Source: Chloroflexota bacterium
GTDB lineage: Bacteria > Chloroflexota > Anaerolineae > Anaerolineales > Villigracilaceae
Assembly (NCBI GenBank): GCA_029782225.1
Contig: JAKOVF010000370.1
Coordinates: forward strand, 1 to 64,000
Length of the DNA stretch: 64,000 bases
Direction of reading: 5' to 3'
Every line of letters begins with the position of its first letter. The stretch's first letter is position 1. Both the position numbers and the translations under genes were made by a program. The notes beneath the pieces are model-generated. The model was not told the origin of the DNA, ran no database searches, and worked only from the letters and a program-made list of their open reading frames with translations. Of this stretch, positions 32,845-41,813 are shown one piece after another.

Positions 32845-33903
32845 ATGACCGACGAACGCGTAGAAGTCGCGATCAAAAACTGGGCGCCGCGCTTTACTTC
32901 GCAGGGCGTGGACTACAACGATTTCTTCCGCACTACCGCGCGCGTGGGAAAATGGGAGGATTGGTGCCGAGAGTGGGTAGCCACCGGAGATGTTCATTAT
33001 GATCTCGCCGTGAAGGCCGATGCAAAAGGAAACAAGGTCAGCGCGGGTGAGCGTTATATCGGCGCGGCGCTTTGTTATCACTTCGGCAAATTTGTCTTCC
33101 AGGATTTTCACGACGAGTATGTGTTCGCTTCTCGAAAAGCGGTGGAAGCCTTCGCCAAAGGCTTGAACCTGCTCGACCCAACCGGGGAACGCGTGGAAAT
33201 CCCTTTGGACGGTGCAACAATGGTCGGGACCTTGCGCCGTCCTGCTGATGCAGACAAACCTCCATTCGTTCTTCTCCTGGCCGGGCTTGACTCAACGAAA
33301 GAGGAATTTTTCTACTGGGAAGATGTCTTCCTCAAACGCGGGCTTGCGACCTTCTCCCTCGATGGTCCGGGCCAGGGAGAATGCGGCTACAACTCCTTCA
33401 TCCGCCCCGATTACGAAGCGGCCGTTGCCACCGTCCTTGATGTCTTAACCAAACGCACAGATATTGACTCAAACCGCATCGGCCTGGCTGGCGTCAGTTT
33501 GGGTGGATACTACGCCCCGCGCGCCGCAGCTTATGAGCCGCGCGTCAAAGCCGCGGTGGGAAATTGCGGCCCGTGGAACTTCGGCGAATGCTGGGATGTT
33601 TTGCCCGGCCTCACGCGTGCCGCATTTCGCTATCATTCCGGCGCGACCACTGACGAAAATGCAAAGGCCCGCGCGTATCAACTTTCTTTGGATGGCGTGG
33701 CCCAAAAGATCAGACAGCCATTGCTGATCATCCATGGGAAGTTGGATCGTCTAATTCCGTGGCAGCAGGCGCACAAGATCGTCGACGCGGTTGGCAAAAA
33801 TGCCGAGCTGGCGATGTTCGAAAACGGCAACCACGTTTGCAACAACATCCCGTACATCTATCGTCCATTGACTGCCGATTGGCTCAAGGAAAAACTCGGA
33901 TGA
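32845..33903 (+). CDS. Alpha/beta hydrolase of the 2,6-dihydroxypseudooxynicotine hydrolase type, catalytic triad intact
   Basis: 352 residues with the helical cap-like N-terminal domain (about 1-115) and alpha/beta-hydrolase domain. The nucleophile elbow is G-V-S218-L-G-G, the acid D301 (HGKLDR), and the His H330 (NGNHVCNN). Known members cleave C-C bonds in ring-opened N-heterocycles (nicotine pathway) or act as esterases. With two molybdenum hydroxylases around it, C-C or C-N cleavage of a hydroxylated ring product is a reasonable guess. AGGAG precedes the ATG, and its stop overlaps the next start (ATGA). Confidence 0.85.
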   Translation: MTDERVEVAIKNWAPRFTSQGVDYNDFFRTTARVGKWEDWCREWVATGDVHYDLAVKADAKGNKVSAGERYIGAALCYHFGKFVFQDFHDEYVFASRKAVEAFAKGLNLLDPTGERVEIPLDGATMVGTLRRPADADKPPFVLLLAGLDSTKEEFFYWEDVFLKRGLATFSLDGPGQGECGYNSFIRPDYEAAVATVLDVLTKRTDIDSNRIGLAGVSLGGYYAPRAAAYEPRVKAAVGNCGPWNFGECWDVLPGLTRAAFRYHSGATTDENAKARAYQLSLDGVAQKIRQPLLIIHGKLDRLIPWQQAHKIVDAVGKNAELAMFENGNHVCNNIPYIYRPLTADWLKEKLG

Positions 33904-34925
33904 GAGCGCTCGTTGTCAGGGAATTTGGTGGGCCGCTGATTCTGGAAGATGTGCCCGTGCCCCGGCCAAAATCCGATGAAGTGTTGCTGCGTGTAAAAGC
34001 CTGCGCCGTGGACCAATTTGATTTGACCATTCGTGACGGAAAATTCGCGATGGCAAACAAAGTCCCGATCATTCTCGGGCACGAGATTGCGGGCGTGGTT
34101 GAAGCGGTCGGCGCGGACGTGAGATCCGTTTCCGTTGGCGACAGGGTAACCTCCACCTTGTATTTGACCTGCGGGAAATGCCGCTACTGCCTGACCGGCC
34201 GCGAGACGATCTGCACCGATTTTAAAGGCTATGTTGGCATCCACACGCCCGGCGCATATGCGGAATACACTACCATTCCAGAAGCCAATCTTGTCAGGCT
34301 TCCCGAAACAATCTCCTTCGCAGATGCGAGCGTGATCGCCAATGCGATCGGTACTCCCTACCATGCCCTTACCAGGCGCGCCCGACTCCAGCCCGGGGAG
34401 CGGATCATTGTCACAGGCGCCGGCGGAGGTGTGGGAGTCCACGCGCTGCAGTTGGCGCGCATGATGGGAGCGTTTGTCATGGCTGTAGATATCGGTGATG
34501 AAAAACTTGCGCTGGCGCGTGACCTTGGTGCGGATCTCGTTTCTGATTCATCTGCTGGCGACTTTTCCGCGGCCGCCCGCGCATGGACGAACGGTGAAGG
34601 CGCGGATGTTGTTCTCGAGTTGGTTGGCACGAAAACATTCGACGCATCCCTCAAATCACTGGCGCGCGGCGGGCGGATGGTGATTGTCGGCTCACACACC
34701 GGCACTACGCTGACCACGAGTCCTCAGGCGATGATCGCCAACGAATGGGAAATCCTGGGTTCACGCAATGTCACCAAACGCGAACTCGTGGAAGTCGTCA
34801 ACCTGGTCGCTGCCGGACGCATCAAGCCGATCGTGACGGGCGTATATGGGCTTGAGGAGGCCGAGGCTGTTCATCAGCGCCTGCGAAAGCAGGAAATCAT
34901 TGGACGGGTTGTTCTCGAACCCTAA
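33900..34925 (+). CDS. Zinc-dependent alcohol dehydrogenase family (MDR) protein
   Basis: 341 residues from ATG 33900; the longer upstream frame lies inside the hydrolase gene. GHEIAGVVEAVG carries a catalytic zinc ligand, and CGKCRYCLTGRETIC holds the structural zinc. The first catalytic Cys is in KACAVDQFDL. The nucleotide fold has IVTGAGGGVGVHALQLA. The glycine-rich loop and C-terminal LEEAEAVHQRLRKQEIIGRVVL resemble quinone-reductase-like/ADH hybrids. Translationally coupled to the hydrolase, so it probably reduces or oxidises the hydrolase product. Confidence 0.88.
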   Translation: MRALVVREFGGPLILEDVPVPRPKSDEVLLRVKACAVDQFDLTIRDGKFAMANKVPIILGHEIAGVVEAVGADVRSVSVGDRVTSTLYLTCGKCRYCLTGRETICTDFKGYVGIHTPGAYAEYTTIPEANLVRLPETISFADASVIANAIGTPYHALTRRARLQPGERIIVTGAGGGVGVHALQLARMMGAFVMAVDIGDEKLALARDLGADLVSDSSAGDFSAAARAWTNGEGADVVLELVGTKTFDASLKSLARGGRMVIVGSHTGTTLTTSPQAMIANEWEILGSRNVTKRELVEVVNLVAAGRIKPIVTGVYGLEEAEAVHQRLRKQEIIGRVVLEP

Positions 34926-34926
34926 A

Positions 34927-35032
34927 ATGTCATTGCGAGCCCCGATCGGGCGAAGTAATCTCTTGATTTCAAACAATATTTTGGCTAAAAGTAATGAGGA
35001 GATTGCTTCAGGCTTTGCCCTCGCAACGACAT
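34927..35032 (+). repeat. Large REP-like palindrome, GTCATTGCGAG type
   Basis: The outer arms ATGTCATTGCGAG (34927-34939) and CTCGCAACGACAT (35020-35032) differ by one base. The inner arms GAAGTAATCTC (34952-34962) and GAGATTGCTTC (34999-35009) also differ by one. The whole 106 bases can fold into one long hairpin. It fills the gap between the dehydrogenase and the cupin-like gene. A decayed half copy (GTCATTGC ... GAGATTGCTTTG) lies at 35936-35963. Confidence 0.75.
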
Positions 35033-35055
35033 GATCGAATAAATTTGGAGGTTTC

Positions 35056-35388
35056 ATGCCAACCATATTTGAGCCAGAAGATTTGCCTGTAACCCGGCAG
35101 AATGGACTGTCGCTCACCACGCTTGCAGATGCGGCCATGCTCGGCACGGACGCACTCGCGGTGGAGCGCATCACGCTGGATGCAAATGCAAATAGTCCTG
35201 ATTTTGAAGCCGCAAACATCGAGCGATTCCTCTACGTTATTCGCGGCGTGGGAGGGGCGCACGTTGGCGGACAGATCCTCCCGCTTGAACCCGAATCCAT
35301 CCTGTGGATCGAAGCGGATGATTCATACTCATTGCACTCCGGCGCGCAGGGACTTGAAGTCCTGATTTGCCGCGCACCGGCAAAATAA
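35056..35388 (+). CDS. Cupin-fold protein without the full metal motif
   Basis: 110 residues. The strand pattern ERFLYVIRGVGGAHVGGQILPLEPESILWIEADDSY is cupin-like, with the turn LYVIRGVG and PLEPESILWI, but the His-x-His of motif 1 is absent, so metal catalysis is unlikely. GGAGG precedes the ATG. It lies between two palindromic repeats, before the CoxG-like gene. Role unknown. Confidence 0.6.
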   Translation: MPTIFEPEDLPVTRQNGLSLTTLADAAMLGTDALAVERITLDANANSPDFEAANIERFLYVIRGVGGAHVGGQILPLEPESILWIEADDSYSLHSGAQGLEVLICRAPAK

Positions 35389-35410
35389 TCATTCGCGCTG
35401 AGCAGAACGA

Positions 35411-35475
35411 CCCTGAGCCTGCCGAAGGCGAGTGTAATCAAAGCGTCCTTCGACTTCGCTGCGCTCCGCTCAGGG
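35411..35475 (+). repeat. Dispersed inverted repeat with CCCTGAGC/GCTCAGGG arms
   Basis: CCCTGAGC (35411-35418) pairs with GCTCAGGG (35468-35475), and CCGAAGG (35422-35428) pairs with CCTTCG (35447-35452). CCTTCGACTTCGCTGCGC is a typical intergenic repeat core. It fills the space before the CoxG-like gene. Confidence 0.6.
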
Positions 35476-35489
35476 CGAAAAAGGATTTC

Positions 35490-35930
35490 ATGCAAATCAA
35501 AGATTCCTTCATTATTAATGCCCCGCAGGAAAAAGTCTGGGACTTCCTTTTTGATATTCCAAAACTCAGCCAGTGCGTGCCTGGGATAGAATCGGTCGAA
35601 GTCGTGGATGATAAAACCTATCGCGGAAAGCTGGTTATCAAAGTTGGCCCGATCAAATCCGAGTTCAGAGGCATTGTGAAACTTCTGGAGGTTGAAGCAC
35701 CTAATCGAATCGCGGGCACAGTGGAAGGCGACGACAAGTCCAGCGCATCCTCTGTGAAAGCGACGTTCACCGGATCGTTGAATGCCGTTGACGGAGGCAC
35801 TGAAGCTGCGTTTGAAGTGGAAGCAAACCTGCGCGGCAGGCTGGCGCAATTCGGTGGGCCGGTAATTGCTGCCACCGCTAAGAAGCTGACCGCTGATTTT
35901 GCGAAGAATTTGAGGGCACAACTTGAGTAG
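35490..35930 (+). CDS. CoxG-like SRPBCC-domain protein
   Basis: 146 residues from ATG 35490; the longer frame reads through the repeat. SRPBCC (Bet v1-like) fold: MQIKDSFIINAPQEKVWDFLFDIPKLSQCVPGIE is the family start. In carbon monoxide dehydrogenase operons CoxG helps recruit the enzyme to the membrane; here the C-terminal hydrophobic anchor is absent. Adjacent genes encode FAD, molybdenum and iron-sulfur subunits, so it is probably an accessory to this hydroxylase. Confidence 0.85.
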   Translation: MQIKDSFIINAPQEKVWDFLFDIPKLSQCVPGIESVEVVDDKTYRGKLVIKVGPIKSEFRGIVKLLEVEAPNRIAGTVEGDDKSSASSVKATFTGSLNAVDGGTEAAFEVEANLRGRLAQFGGPVIAATAKKLTADFAKNLRAQLE

Positions 35931-36005
35931 TTTCCGTCATTGCAATGAATGAGATTGCTTTGGATGGAAGTTTGCCGTCATCACCATGACGAAGTTCCGA
36001 AATTT

Positions 36006-36860
36006 ATGAACCAAATCAAATTTCTCGAACCAACCACTTTCGCCGAAGCCTCCGCGTTGCTGGTCGAACACGGAGATGAAGCCAAGGTCATCGCAGGCGG
36101 CGTATCGGTCACTTTGATGCTGCAACAAAAATTGATCGCGCCTTCAGTGCTGGTCAGCCTGGGACGAATCGGCGGTGGCGATTTCATTCGCCGCGAATCC
36201 GATGGATTGCACATCGGCGCGCTGGCAATACTTCACGATCTCGAGCGTTCGCAGAGTGTGCGCGAGTTTTGCCCCTCGCTGGCGCATGCCTTCAGCGTCG
36301 TTGGCAACGTGCGCGTCCGCAACCAGGCTACGCTCGGCGGGAATCTCTCCGCGGCGGATTACGCGGCCGATCCTCCAGCGATGCTGACCGCCCTCGGGGC
36401 ACACATCCAGGCTCTGGGCCCAGATGGGACACGGGAAATTGCTCTGGATGAATTCTTCCTCGGCTTCTATACAACTGCACTTCAGCCAACCGAAGTCCTC
36501 ACCGAGATCATCGTACCGGCGTGGCCGCGCGCGTCCTATCAAAAGTTTTTATCCCTCTCGGCCGAGGGTCGTCCATGTTTGGCGGTTGGTGTGGCGGCTG
36601 ATTTTGATTCTGGAAATGAGTGCAAGGATTTGCGGATCGCGGTGGGGGCCGCGGTGGAGACTCCGCAGCGTGTGACGGAGGCCGAAGCGATGGCACGCGG
36701 TTCGATCCTGACCGATGAGCTGGTTGCCGCTATCGCGGAAGAATACTCGCAGAGGCTCGACCCGTTAACCGACGTGCGCGGGTCGGCATGGTATCGCAGG
36801 GAGATGATACGCGTGTTCGTGAAGCGCGCTCTGGATGAGGTGAGGAATGGCAATCGGTAG
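36006..36860 (+). CDS. Molybdenum hydroxylase FAD-binding (medium) subunit
   Basis: 284 residues from ATG 36006 (the start MNQIKFLEPTTFAEASALL fits the family). FAD motifs are VIAGGVSVTLML near residue 33 and NVRVRNQATLGGNLSAADYAADPP near residue 100, followed by the C-terminal CO-dehydrogenase flavoprotein domain. It transfers electrons from the iron-sulfur subunit to the acceptor. Its end overlaps the large-subunit start by 14 bases. It is the only FAD subunit in the window, so it may serve both hydroxylases. Confidence 0.9.
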   Translation: MNQIKFLEPTTFAEASALLVEHGDEAKVIAGGVSVTLMLQQKLIAPSVLVSLGRIGGGDFIRRESDGLHIGALAILHDLERSQSVREFCPSLAHAFSVVGNVRVRNQATLGGNLSAADYAADPPAMLTALGAHIQALGPDGTREIALDEFFLGFYTTALQPTEVLTEIIVPAWPRASYQKFLSLSAEGRPCLAVGVAADFDSGNECKDLRIAVGAAVETPQRVTEAEAMARGSILTDELVAAIAEEYSQRLDPLTDVRGSAWYRREMIRVFVKRALDEVRNGNR

Positions 36861-39069
36861 ATCGGTGCCGATGCTCGACTCCGTGGCGCGCGTGAAGGGC
36901 GAAGTGGATTATCTGGTCAATCTGCGGCTGCTAAACATGCTGGTGGGAAAAATTGTTCGCAGCCAATCGCCGCACGCGAAATTATTGAAAGTGGATACCA
37001 CTAGTGCGCTGCAAGTCCCTGGCGTCGTCGCGATTTTAACGGGCGCGGATCTCGGCGCCAGCGCTTTTTACGGCGCGGCGATCAAGGATCAAGGCGTGGT
37101 TGCAGTCGACCGAGTCCGTTATGTTGGCGAACCCATCGCGGCCATCGCGGCAGAGAGCTTGGACGCCGCCGAGGAAGCTGCGTTGTTGATCGATGTTGAG
37201 TACGAGGAAATGTCATCTGTGTTCGACGCCCGGGAGGCGATTCAATCGGGCGCGCCTACGCTGCATGAAAAATATCCTAACAATGTATTCATTCACTCCA
37301 GATTGCGGCACGGCGACGTGGAGGCTGCATTTGCTGAAGCGGACGAAATCTTCGAAGATACCTTCACCAGTCCGCTGGCGCAGCAATCTTCGCTCGAGCC
37401 ACATGTGACCGCGGCTCGATGGGACGGTGAGCAACTGACGGTCTGGGCCGCCACACAAGCCCCGTATATGGTGCGACGTGTGCTGTCTGAAATCTTCGGT
37501 ATCGAGCAAAACAAGATACGCGTCATCGTGCCCTCGCTGGGCGGCGCCTATGGAGGCAAGGGACACATTCGCATCGAACCTTTGGCGGCGGCGATGGCGC
37601 GCAAGACGAATGGTCGCCCCGTGAAATTCGTGTTGTCACGTGCAGAGGAATTCGTGACCGTGACGAAACATGCGGCGTCCATCACACTGAAGACAGGCGT
37701 GAAGCGCGACGGGACATTCACCGCGCGTCAGGTGACAATTTACTGGAATGGCGGCGCGTATGCAGATGCAAGTCCGCTCCTCATTCCGCAGGGCATGGTA
37801 CGTTCAGTAGGCCCATACCGCATCCCTGCGGTGCATGTGGATTCTATTGGAGTCTACACAAACCTCCCACCCGCCGGCGCGTATCGAGGCGCGATGAGTT
37901 CGCAGACCACCTGGGCGTATGAATCCCAGATGGACATTATTGCCCGCAGGATGGGCTGGGATCCGCTGGAATTTCGTTTGGGGAATCTCTTTGTCTCTGG
38001 CGATCAATTCGCTACAGGCGAGACATTGCACGATGTGCACTTTGTGGAGTGCCTGGAAGAGGCGGCGAAGGCGATGAATGCGTCCTCACCGCTGGCACCT
38101 ATCCCCAAAATGGGACAGGGGAAACGCGGGCGTGGCTACGGCGTGATGATGAAAAGCACGGTCTCCACATCCAAGTCACAGGCGCGCATGAAGCTTGACG
38201 ATGATGGCACACTGACCTTATTCACATCGACGGTGGAGATGGGGCAGGGCGCACACACGGCGATGGCGCAGATCGCGGCCGAGGCACTTGGAACTGCATT
38301 TGAGATGGTGCGCGTCGTTGGCCCAGACACCGAGATCACGCCCTTCGATTCGACCACATCCGCCAGCCGCTCGACCAACATGATGGGTAATGCAGTTTTG
38401 GCAGCGAGCGCGGCAGTGAAGAAAAAACTGATCGAGCTGGCTGCGCCTCTATTGGAAACTCCCGCTGAGGAGCTGCGCGCGGAAAATGGGAAAGTTTTAG
38501 CGAACGAGGCGTTTATTCCCTACGCGGAGATTCTCAAAAGAAACGGTCTCAATTCATTGGAAGAATCCGGTGAATATTCAACGGCCTCGAAGCTAGATCC
38601 CGAAACAGGGCAGGGGATATCGACTCCGCACTGGCATCAGGGTGCGGGTGCGGTCGAAGTGGAAGTGGACACCGAGACAGGCAAGATCACGATTCTCCGC
38701 TACACGGCCTCTTCGTTCGCGGGGCGAATCGTGAACCCGCGGATGGCGCAGCTGCAAAATGATGGCAATGTGATCTTCGGCCTCGGCCCAACATTGATGG
38801 AAGAGATGATGTTGGATGGCGGGCAGGTGACGAATCCAAATTTGGCGGATTATCCAATTCCATCCATTCGTGATATTCCCGTGGAATTGGTCAGCGTGTG
38901 CATTGAATCCGAGGAAGGCGAATTACACGGCATCGGCGAGATGACCTTGCCGCCCGTCGCGCCTGCTGTTGCAAACGCCATCGAGGACGCAGTTGGAGTC
39001 CGCATCAAGGATCTGCCGATCACAGCCGAGAAAATTTTACAGGCATTGAAGGAGAAGTCTCAGCCATGA
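36847..39069 (+). CDS. Molybdenum hydroxylase large subunit (xanthine dehydrogenase family), second copy
   Basis: 740 residues. It has the same architecture as the copy at 29520: PSLGGAYGGKGHI, PPAGAYRGAM over the Mo site, EMGQGAHTAMAQIAAEALG, and the catalytic Glu in GIGEMTLPPVAPAVANA. The Mo loop AYRGAM is nearer to form II CO-dehydrogenase-like enzymes than to form I (AYxCSFR), so a hydroxylase for an organic substrate is expected. Overlaps its neighbours on both sides, giving the usual M-L-S order. Confidence 0.92.
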   Translation: MAIGRSVPMLDSVARVKGEVDYLVNLRLLNMLVGKIVRSQSPHAKLLKVDTTSALQVPGVVAILTGADLGASAFYGAAIKDQGVVAVDRVRYVGEPIAAIAAESLDAAEEAALLIDVEYEEMSSVFDAREAIQSGAPTLHEKYPNNVFIHSRLRHGDVEAAFAEADEIFEDTFTSPLAQQSSLEPHVTAARWDGEQLTVWAATQAPYMVRRVLSEIFGIEQNKIRVIVPSLGGAYGGKGHIRIEPLAAAMARKTNGRPVKFVLSRAEEFVTVTKHAASITLKTGVKRDGTFTARQVTIYWNGGAYADASPLLIPQGMVRSVGPYRIPAVHVDSIGVYTNLPPAGAYRGAMSSQTTWAYESQMDIIARRMGWDPLEFRLGNLFVSGDQFATGETLHDVHFVECLEEAAKAMNASSPLAPIPKMGQGKRGRGYGVMMKSTVSTSKSQARMKLDDDGTLTLFTSTVEMGQGAHTAMAQIAAEALGTAFEMVRVVGPDTEITPFDSTTSASRSTNMMGNAVLAASAAVKKKLIELAAPLLETPAEELRAENGKVLANEAFIPYAEILKRNGLNSLEESGEYSTASKLDPETGQGISTPHWHQGAGAVEVEVDTETGKITILRYTASSFAGRIVNPRMAQLQNDGNVIFGLGPTLMEEMMLDGGQVTNPNLADYPIPSIRDIPVELVSVCIESEEGELHGIGEMTLPPVAPAVANAIEDAVGVRIKDLPITAEKILQALKEKSQP

Positions 39070-39530
39070 TACTGTCTGTAAACGGGAGCAGGTATGAAGT
39101 CCAGGCAGGGACGCGCACGTTGGTCGAAGTCCTGCGCGATGACTTGAATCTGGTTGGTACGAAGGAAGGCTGCGGGGTTGGCATGTGCGGAGCATGCACA
39201 GTGTTAGTGGATGGCAAGCCGCTTAGCGGCTGCCTGGTACTGGCCGAGCAGGTGGCGGGAAAGGAAATCCTGACGATAGAAGGATTGAGCCAGGATGAGA
39301 GTCTGCATCCAGTTCAGCAGGCGTTTCTGGAACAGGGCGCCTTCCAATGTGCGTATTGCACGCCAGGTTTTGTGCTGACCACGATTGCCTTGCTGAATGA
39401 AAAACCATCACCGAGCGATGAGGAAATTCGTGAGTATCTGGCGGGAAATCTGTGTCGTTGCGGTTCGTATCAGAATATTCTGCAGGCGGTGAAATCTGCG
39501 AGCGCAACGGGAGTCAAACACCATACCTGA
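39066..39530 (+). CDS. Molybdenum hydroxylase [2Fe-2S] small subunit, second copy
   Basis: 154 residues, standard length. Cluster motifs are CGVGMCGACTVLVDGKPLSGC, CAYCTPGF and CRCGSY. It overlaps the large-subunit stop by four bases. It ends 11 bases before the next dehydrogenase gene. Confidence 0.93.
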   Translation: MILSVNGSRYEVQAGTRTLVEVLRDDLNLVGTKEGCGVGMCGACTVLVDGKPLSGCLVLAEQVAGKEILTIEGLSQDESLHPVQQAFLEQGAFQCAYCTPGFVLTTIALLNEKPSPSDEEIREYLAGNLCRCGSYQNILQAVKSASATGVKHHT

Positions 39531-39541
39531 GAGGAGGGTCG

Positions 39542-40576
39542 ATGCGCGCTTTGGTAAAGACAGCTAATGGGCAGGGAAATCTGGAATTGCGGGATGTTCC
39601 CGTTCCGCCGGTGGAGTCGGGTGAGGTGTTGATCCATGTGCGAGCATGCGGGATTTGCGGGAGTGATCTCAGGATACAGGATGGACAGCATCCTTGCACA
39701 CCGCCAGTAGTGATTGGACATGAGTTCGCTGGCGAAATTGCAGAACTTGGCGCAGGGGTTTCAACCTGGGCGGTGGGTGACCGCGTGGTCTCGGAGCAAC
39801 ACTTCAAAGCATGCGGGCATTGCCGTCAATGCCTGACGGGCAACGCGTTCGCCTGTATGTCCAAGCGCGCGCCGGGTTACTTTTCGGATGGGGCATTCGC
39901 AGAATTCATCAGCGCGCCGGCGTGGTTGTTGCACCGCATCCCCGACAATTTGAACTTCGTCGAAGCAGCCTTTACTGAGCCTTCAGCAGTCGCTGCACAT
40001 GGCATGTTGGACCGTACGGGAATCAATCCCGGGGATGTTGTTCTCATTTTAGGATGTGGCCCCATTGGACTGGTCGCCGCAAAAATGGCACAAACTGTAG
40101 GTGCGTCGACGGTCATCATCACCGGTATTGACCGCGACGAAATTGCGCGTCTGCCCAAAGCCCGTGAATTGTGCATTGAGCATGTGGTCAATATAATGAA
40201 AGAGGATCTGGAAGGACTGGTCAATCGATTGACACACGGCGAAGGCGCAGATGTGGTGATTGAATTGTCGGGTGCGGTGCCCGCAATTTCACAGTCCTTT
40301 CAACTGGCGCGCCGACTGGGACGCGTTGGGATGATCGGGCAACCCCCCGTGGAAGAAGTCAAAATTCCATATCGCCAGGCGATGTTTCGGGCATTGACGG
40401 TCTCATTCAGCTACAGTTCAAAATTTACGAGTTGGGAAAGAGCCCTGTCGTTGTTCGAGCGCGGCGCGATCAAACCGTCGCAGTTTATCACCCACGTTTT
40501 GCCGTTGGAAGAATGGTCGCGTGGATTTAACCTATCACGCAGTGGTGAGGCGGTGAAGGTGGTGTTGGAACCGTGA
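39542..40576 (+). CDS. Zinc-dependent alcohol dehydrogenase family (MDR) protein
   Basis: 344 residues from ATG 39542, with GAGGAGGG just upstream. Catalytic zinc ligands are in RACGICGSDLRIQ and GHEFAGEI; structural zinc Cys residues are in CGHCRQCLTGNAFAC. The nucleotide fold has VLILGCGPIGLVAAKMAQ. It resembles sorbitol- or L-threonine-dehydrogenase-like enzymes. One of four MDR paralogues in the two blocks; its tight spacing to the hydroxylase suggests it acts on the hydroxylated product. Confidence 0.88.
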   Translation: MRALVKTANGQGNLELRDVPVPPVESGEVLIHVRACGICGSDLRIQDGQHPCTPPVVIGHEFAGEIAELGAGVSTWAVGDRVVSEQHFKACGHCRQCLTGNAFACMSKRAPGYFSDGAFAEFISAPAWLLHRIPDNLNFVEAAFTEPSAVAAHGMLDRTGINPGDVVLILGCGPIGLVAAKMAQTVGASTVIITGIDRDEIARLPKARELCIEHVVNIMKEDLEGLVNRLTHGEGADVVIELSGAVPAISQSFQLARRLGRVGMIGQPPVEEVKIPYRQAMFRALTVSFSYSSKFTSWERALSLFERGAIKPSQFITHVLPLEEWSRGFNLSRSGEAVKVVLEP

Positions 40577-40644
40577 AAGTTTCTGGAGTCCGAAGTCTCC
40601 CGACTTCGGAATTCCAACGACAGGAGTCGTTGGAGTCCACTTTC
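40575..40644 (+). repeat. Paired-hairpin dispersed repeat, copy B
   Basis: GAAAGT (40575-40580) and ACTTTC (40639-40644) form the outer arms. TCCGAAGT (40589-40596) pairs with ACTTCGGA (40603-40610), and TCCAACGAC (40613-40621) with GTCGTTGGA (40626-40634). It shares the GTCTCCCGACTTCGGA core with copy A at 32768. It overlaps the last bases of the dehydrogenase gene. Confidence 0.75.
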
Positions 40645-40658
40645 GAGAGGAGAATGCT

Positions 40659-41726
40659 ATGACAATCCCCAAAACCATGAAAGCCGCGGTGTTGTTCAAT
40701 TTCGGTGATCTGCGAGTCACTGAAGTGCCCGTGCCTTCGCTGGGTGCCGGCGAGGCGCTGGTCAAAGTTCATTCGGTTGCGATTTGTGGAAGTGATCCCG
40801 CCATTATCGCCAGAGGCTGGAAGGGCTATCCCAAACTTGGTGAATTCATCCCGGGCCATGAGTTCACCGGCACGGTGGTTGCCATCGCTCCTGATGTGAC
40901 CGAACTCAAGGAAGGCGACCGTGTGGCCGTCGAGCCCCACAAAGGTTGCGGGCGCTGCGAGAACTGCCTGCGCGGGCTGTACACCACCTGCCTGAATTAT
41001 GGCAATTATGAAAAGGGACATCGTCATTATGGCTTCAGCACCAACGGTGGATACGCCGAGTACGCGGCCTGCCACGTCAACACGCTGCATAAAATTCCTG
41101 AAAGCATTTCCTTCGAACATGGCGCGTTGCTGACTGGTGCGGCGACTGTCCTGTACGGATATGACCGCATCGGATGGGTTCGTCCCGGCGAAACTGTGGT
41201 GGTAACAGGACCTGGCTCGATTGGGTTGATCTCGGCGCACATCGCCAAAGTCCTCGGCGCAGGACGCGTGGTCCTGACCGGCACACGCGCGGACCGTCTG
41301 GCGGTCGGTCGTCAAATGGGCGTGGATGTTACCCTCAACATTCACGAGGTCAATGTCCGCGAGAAAGTTATGGAACTGACGAACGGCATCGGCGCAGACA
41401 TGGTCGTCGAATGCAGCGGCCAGCCCGGACCCGCGTCCGAAGCACTGGAAATCGTCCGTAAGAATGGACGCATCTCCTATAACGGTATCTATCACGAGCA
41501 GGTCACACTTCAGCTCGATAAAATCGTCCAGTGGAACCTGCTCATCACCGGGCCCAAAGCCGAAGGGATGTTGAACCTCGAGCGTGCGATCCCGCTGATG
41601 GCAGACGGACGTATCAATCTCAAGCCGTTGCACACGCATACATTCTGCCTCGATGAGATCAACCAAGCCTTCGACACATTTACGGGCCGCGTGGGCGGCG
41701 CGATCAAGGTGATGGTTCAACCGTAA
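40659..41726 (+). CDS. Zinc-dependent alcohol dehydrogenase family (MDR) protein
   Basis: 355 residues. The zinc ligands lie in VAICGSDPAIIARG and GHEFTGTVV, with the structural zinc at CGRCENCLRGLYTTC. The nucleotide fold has VVVTGPGSIGLISAHIAK. It looks like a sugar- or polyol-dehydrogenase-like MDR protein, which would fit its position before the KDG kinase and KDPG aldolase genes. GAGGAGA precedes the ATG. Confidence 0.88.
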   Translation: MTIPKTMKAAVLFNFGDLRVTEVPVPSLGAGEALVKVHSVAICGSDPAIIARGWKGYPKLGEFIPGHEFTGTVVAIAPDVTELKEGDRVAVEPHKGCGRCENCLRGLYTTCLNYGNYEKGHRHYGFSTNGGYAEYAACHVNTLHKIPESISFEHGALLTGAATVLYGYDRIGWVRPGETVVVTGPGSIGLISAHIAKVLGAGRVVLTGTRADRLAVGRQMGVDVTLNIHEVNVREKVMELTNGIGADMVVECSGQPGPASEALEIVRKNGRISYNGIYHEQVTLQLDKIVQWNLLITGPKAEGMLNLERAIPLMADGRINLKPLHTHTFCLDEINQAFDTFTGRVGGAIKVMVQP

Positions 41727-41813
41727 GAAGAACGATCTCATCATTATTCCCGCCAGATTTCACCGATTTCCTAAAAACAATCTGCGTAATCTGCGAAATC
41801 TATGGATGTGCTT

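Noticed and set aside
35367-35489. N-terminal extension of the CoxG-like protein
   Set aside because: The upstream part of the frame lies in a dispersed repeat and overlaps the cupin-like gene; family similarity starts at Met 35490.
29520-39530. Aerobic carbon monoxide dehydrogenase (CoxMSL) operons
   Set aside because: CoxL/M/S/G-like order is present at the second locus, but the Mo-site loops read AFRGAM and AYRGAM, not the AYxCSFR of true form I CO dehydrogenase, and hydrolases and alcohol dehydrogenases surround them.
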